Assembly: GCA_001791615.1 (NCBI GenBank)
Contig: MGEY01000009.1
Span: 4,344 to 19,473, forward strand
Reading direction: 5' to 3'
DNA length: 15,130 nt
DNA from: Candidatus Uhrbacteria bacterium RIFOXYA2_FULL_40_9
Lineage (GTDB): Bacteria > Patescibacteriota > Patescibacteriia > UBA9934 > GWF2-40-263
The notes beneath the pieces are model-generated. The model was not told where the DNA came from, searched no databases, and saw nothing but the letters and a program-made list of their open reading frames with translations. The position numbers and the translations under genes were made by a program. Shown here piece by piece: positions 13,747 through 15,130 of the stretch; the stretch's first letter is position 1; the number at the start of each line of letters is the position of its first letter.

Positions 13747-14307
13747 ATGCCTTTATTTCCAACAGGTCGCGCTCTCTTAGATCCAAAGTTTATCTTAGCT
13801 CAAGCAGGTCTTACTCTTGATGAAAAGTATGCGGATTTTGGAGCCGGAACTCTTGGGCATTTTGTATTTCCTGCCACGAATATTGTTGGTCCTGGGGGGT
13901 ATGTTTATGCCGTTGATATTTTGAAAAGCGCCTTGCAAGGAATTGAGAGTCGTGCCAGACTTGAGTTGGTTTCAAATCTCACAACTGTTTGGGGAAATGT
14001 TGAAAGGCTTAAGGGGGTGAATATTCCTGAGCATTCACTTGATCTTGTGAGTATGATCAATGTGTCTTCTTTGATAAAATCAGAATCTCTTGTGCTTCAA
14101 GAAGCGAAAAGATTGTTAAAACCAAATGGACGATTTCTTGTTGTTGATTGGACACCAGGAAATGAATCAATAGGTCCTGCCTCTCAGAAGCGTTCTGAAA
14201 GTGAGGTGGTTCAACCTTTGATTGTACGAGCTGGATTTCGTTTTTTTAAAACTTTCAAAGCCGGACCTTATCATTGGGGAATGGTTTTTCAAAATACTTC
14301 TGCCTAG
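13747..14307 (+). CDS. Class I SAM-dependent methyltransferase, substrate unknown
   Basis: 186 aa. Rossmann-fold SAM motifs occur in order: motif I YADFGAGTLGHF (28-39, family form D-x-G-x-G), motif II VYAVDIL (53-59, the acidic Asp57 for ribose binding), a middle strand SLDLVSMINV (97-106, motif IV region), and LLKPNGRFLVVDW (123-135), followed by FFKTF and YHWGMVF strands at the end. The length and the KPNG motif fit small UbiE/precorrin-type class I enzymes, but nothing identifies the acceptor. Motif I has Leu between the last two glycine positions (GAGTLG). The gene starts 2 nt after the 83-aa membrane protein and is followed 5 nt later by another membrane protein, so a membrane-associated substrate is conceivable. 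There is no SD. Confidence 0.85.
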   Translation: MPLFPTGRALLDPKFILAQAGLTLDEKYADFGAGTLGHFVFPATNIVGPGGYVYAVDILKSALQGIESRARLELVSNLTTVWGNVERLKGVNIPEHSLDLVSMINVSSLIKSESLVLQEAKRLLKPNGRFLVVDWTPGNESIGPASQKRSESEVVQPLIVRAGFRFFKTFKAGPYHWGMVFQNTSA

Positions 14308-14312
14308 AGTAG

Positions 14313-14768
14313 ATGTTCTTGATAATTTATTTTTTTAATTTTCATATGATGTTATTTTCGATCCCATTGTATCAACCTGGATATTGGCTTACTCTTCAGC
14401 CACCTGAAGTAGGAGGAGGATTAGGACATCTCCTTTTCGTTTTTTTTCTTCTTGTTTTTCTGGTTGGAATGACAGCTCGCATTATTGGTCCACAACGCGT
14501 GACAGATAAGTACGCAAAAAAAATAGTAAAGAAGATAGGGGCCATGTTAGTGACCATGGGATTATTAGGAGTTTTTCTTTTTTTCTTGAGTTATGAAGAT
14601 GTTCAGTTGTTTGGAGCTCGCTTCTTGTATCCTATTTGGTTACTCGGTTTTCTTGGTTGGGGCGGGCATCTTTACTGGTTTTTCAAAAAGAAATTACCTC
14701 AAACACGTCAGCAACAACAACAGTTACAAACACAACGTAGTTATCTTCCAAGAAAAAAGAAAAAGTAA
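14313..14768 (+). CDS. Multi-pass membrane protein of unknown function with Gln/Lys-rich tail
   Basis: 151 aa from the ATG at 14313. Three clear hydrophobic segments (about 37-57, 73-92, 103-125) follow an amphipathic, aromatic N-terminus. The C-terminal 27 residues are hydrophilic, with a run of glutamines (133-137) and a terminal lysine cluster, likely cytoplasmic. The start is uncertain: ATGs at 14346 and 14349 are in frame, and TTTAAT at 14334-14339 could be a -10 giving an almost leaderless message from 14346. The upstream ATG is kept because it lies 5 nt after the methyltransferase stop, in line with the operon's tight spacing. I recognise no family. The yraN-like gene starts 6 nt after its stop. 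Confidence 0.7.
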   Translation: MFLIIYFFNFHMMLFSIPLYQPGYWLTLQPPEVGGGLGHLLFVFFLLVFLVGMTARIIGPQRVTDKYAKKIVKKIGAMLVTMGLLGVFLFFLSYEDVQLFGARFLYPIWLLGFLGWGGHLYWFFKKKLPQTRQQQQQLQTQRSYLPRKKKK

Positions 14769-14774
14769 TAGGGT

Positions 14775-15130
14775 ATGGTTGAGGATGCACGAAAACAGTT
14801 TGGGAATAAAGGAGAATCTCTTGCTGCTTCGTTTTTGAAAGAGAAAGGAATGAGGATTCTCACACATCAATATCGTTCACCAGTCGGAGAAATAGATCTC
14901 ATTTGTCTTGATGGAGAGGAACTTGTTTTTGTAGAAGTAAAAACACGAAGTTCTCAGGTGTATGGATTCCCTGAAGAATCCATTACTCCGAAGAAGATTC
15001 AACATCTTCTTCATGTTGCACAACACTATCTTCAACAAACTTCCGTAAAACAGTTATCTTGGCGTATTGATGTCATTGCTATTTCCTATTCTAAAGAGTT
15101 GTCACCAGAGATTATGCATTTCCCTGCGAG
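14775..15130 (+). CDS. YraN/UPF0102 family nuclease-like protein (3' end outside window)
   Basis: The first 118 residues are present and the frame runs open off the window edge. The start reads MVEDARKQFGNKGESLAASFLK, matching the usual YraN opening with G-x-x-G-E-x-x-A-A-x-x-L. The PD-(D/E)xK-like core follows: GEIDLI (38-43, with Glu39 and Asp41), then FVEVKTR (52-58, with Glu54 and Lys56), so the predicted metal and catalytic residues are intact. A W-R-I-D-V-I segment near residue 100 is also typical. The family has a Holliday-junction-resolvase-like fold; its cellular role is poorly defined. It is 6 nt downstream of the 151-aa membrane protein and probably in the same operon. Confidence 0.9.
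   Translation, partial: MVEDARKQFGNKGESLAASFLKEKGMRILTHQYRSPVGEIDLICLDGEELVFVEVKTRSSQVYGFPEESITPKKIQHLLHVAQHYLQQTSVKQLSWRIDVIAISYSKELSPEIMHFPA

Overview
The window looks like a chromosomal piece of a Candidate Phyla Radiation (Patescibacteria) bacterium, most likely a Parcubacteria-type lineage. This rests on the moderate-to-low GC, on several small membrane proteins and divergent enzymes of a kind I associate with these genomes (a 143-aa single-pass protein, a DHH-like protein without its metal ligands, a diacylglycerol-kinase-like protein with a GNDET motif), on a bactofilin, and on a large O-antigen-ligase/TPR protein. TGA is used as a stop (12344-12346, 13463-13465), so this is the standard bacterial code, not the recoded Gracilibacteria/Absconditabacteria code. 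The lineage call is recollection and inference; no 16S or ribosomal protein is present.

Layout. 1-259: non-coding, with three copies of a 26-bp palindromic repeat, a fourth related palindrome and two promoter-like elements. 260-3188 (+): a small membrane protein, then a Wzy_C/O-antigen-ligase-like membrane protein with C-terminal TPRs, ending in a bidirectional terminator. 3228-4382 (-): a degenerate DHH-family protein with its own consensus-like promoter and strong Shine-Dalgarno. 4500-6587 (-): a predicted surface lipoprotein with MopE-type Cys/Asp-rich repeats followed by seven FG-GAP repeats, again with its own promoter, SD and terminator. 6740-12346 (+): valS, argS, a bactofilin and a DAGK-like gene, closely spaced. 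12434-12713: convergent tRNA-Leu(GAG) (+) and tRNA-Val(UAC) (-), each with a promoter and a terminator. 12815-15130 (+): hemolysin-III/PAQR-like protein, an 83-aa membrane protein, a SAM methyltransferase, a 151-aa membrane protein and a truncated YraN-family gene; the last four are separated by 2-6 nt and look like one operon.

How it fits together. Two themes are present: translation (ValRS, ArgRS, tRNA-Val, tRNA-Leu) and cell envelope (polysaccharide ligase, lipoprotein, bactofilin scaffold, lipid-kinase-like protein, hemolysin III, small membrane proteins). Two styles of translation start coexist. The two minus-strand genes have 34-43-nt leaders with strong SD sequences. Most plus-strand genes have no SD, and several have a -10 element 9-14 nt before the start codon, which suggests near-leaderless mRNAs.

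I do not see a defence system, CRISPR array, prophage or complete mobile element. The items most worth a second look are the DHH-like protein that has lost nearly every metal ligand, the palindromic repeat array, the inverted copy of the tRNA-Leu 3' end just downstream of that tRNA, the MopE/FG-GAP lipoprotein, and the two initiation styles.
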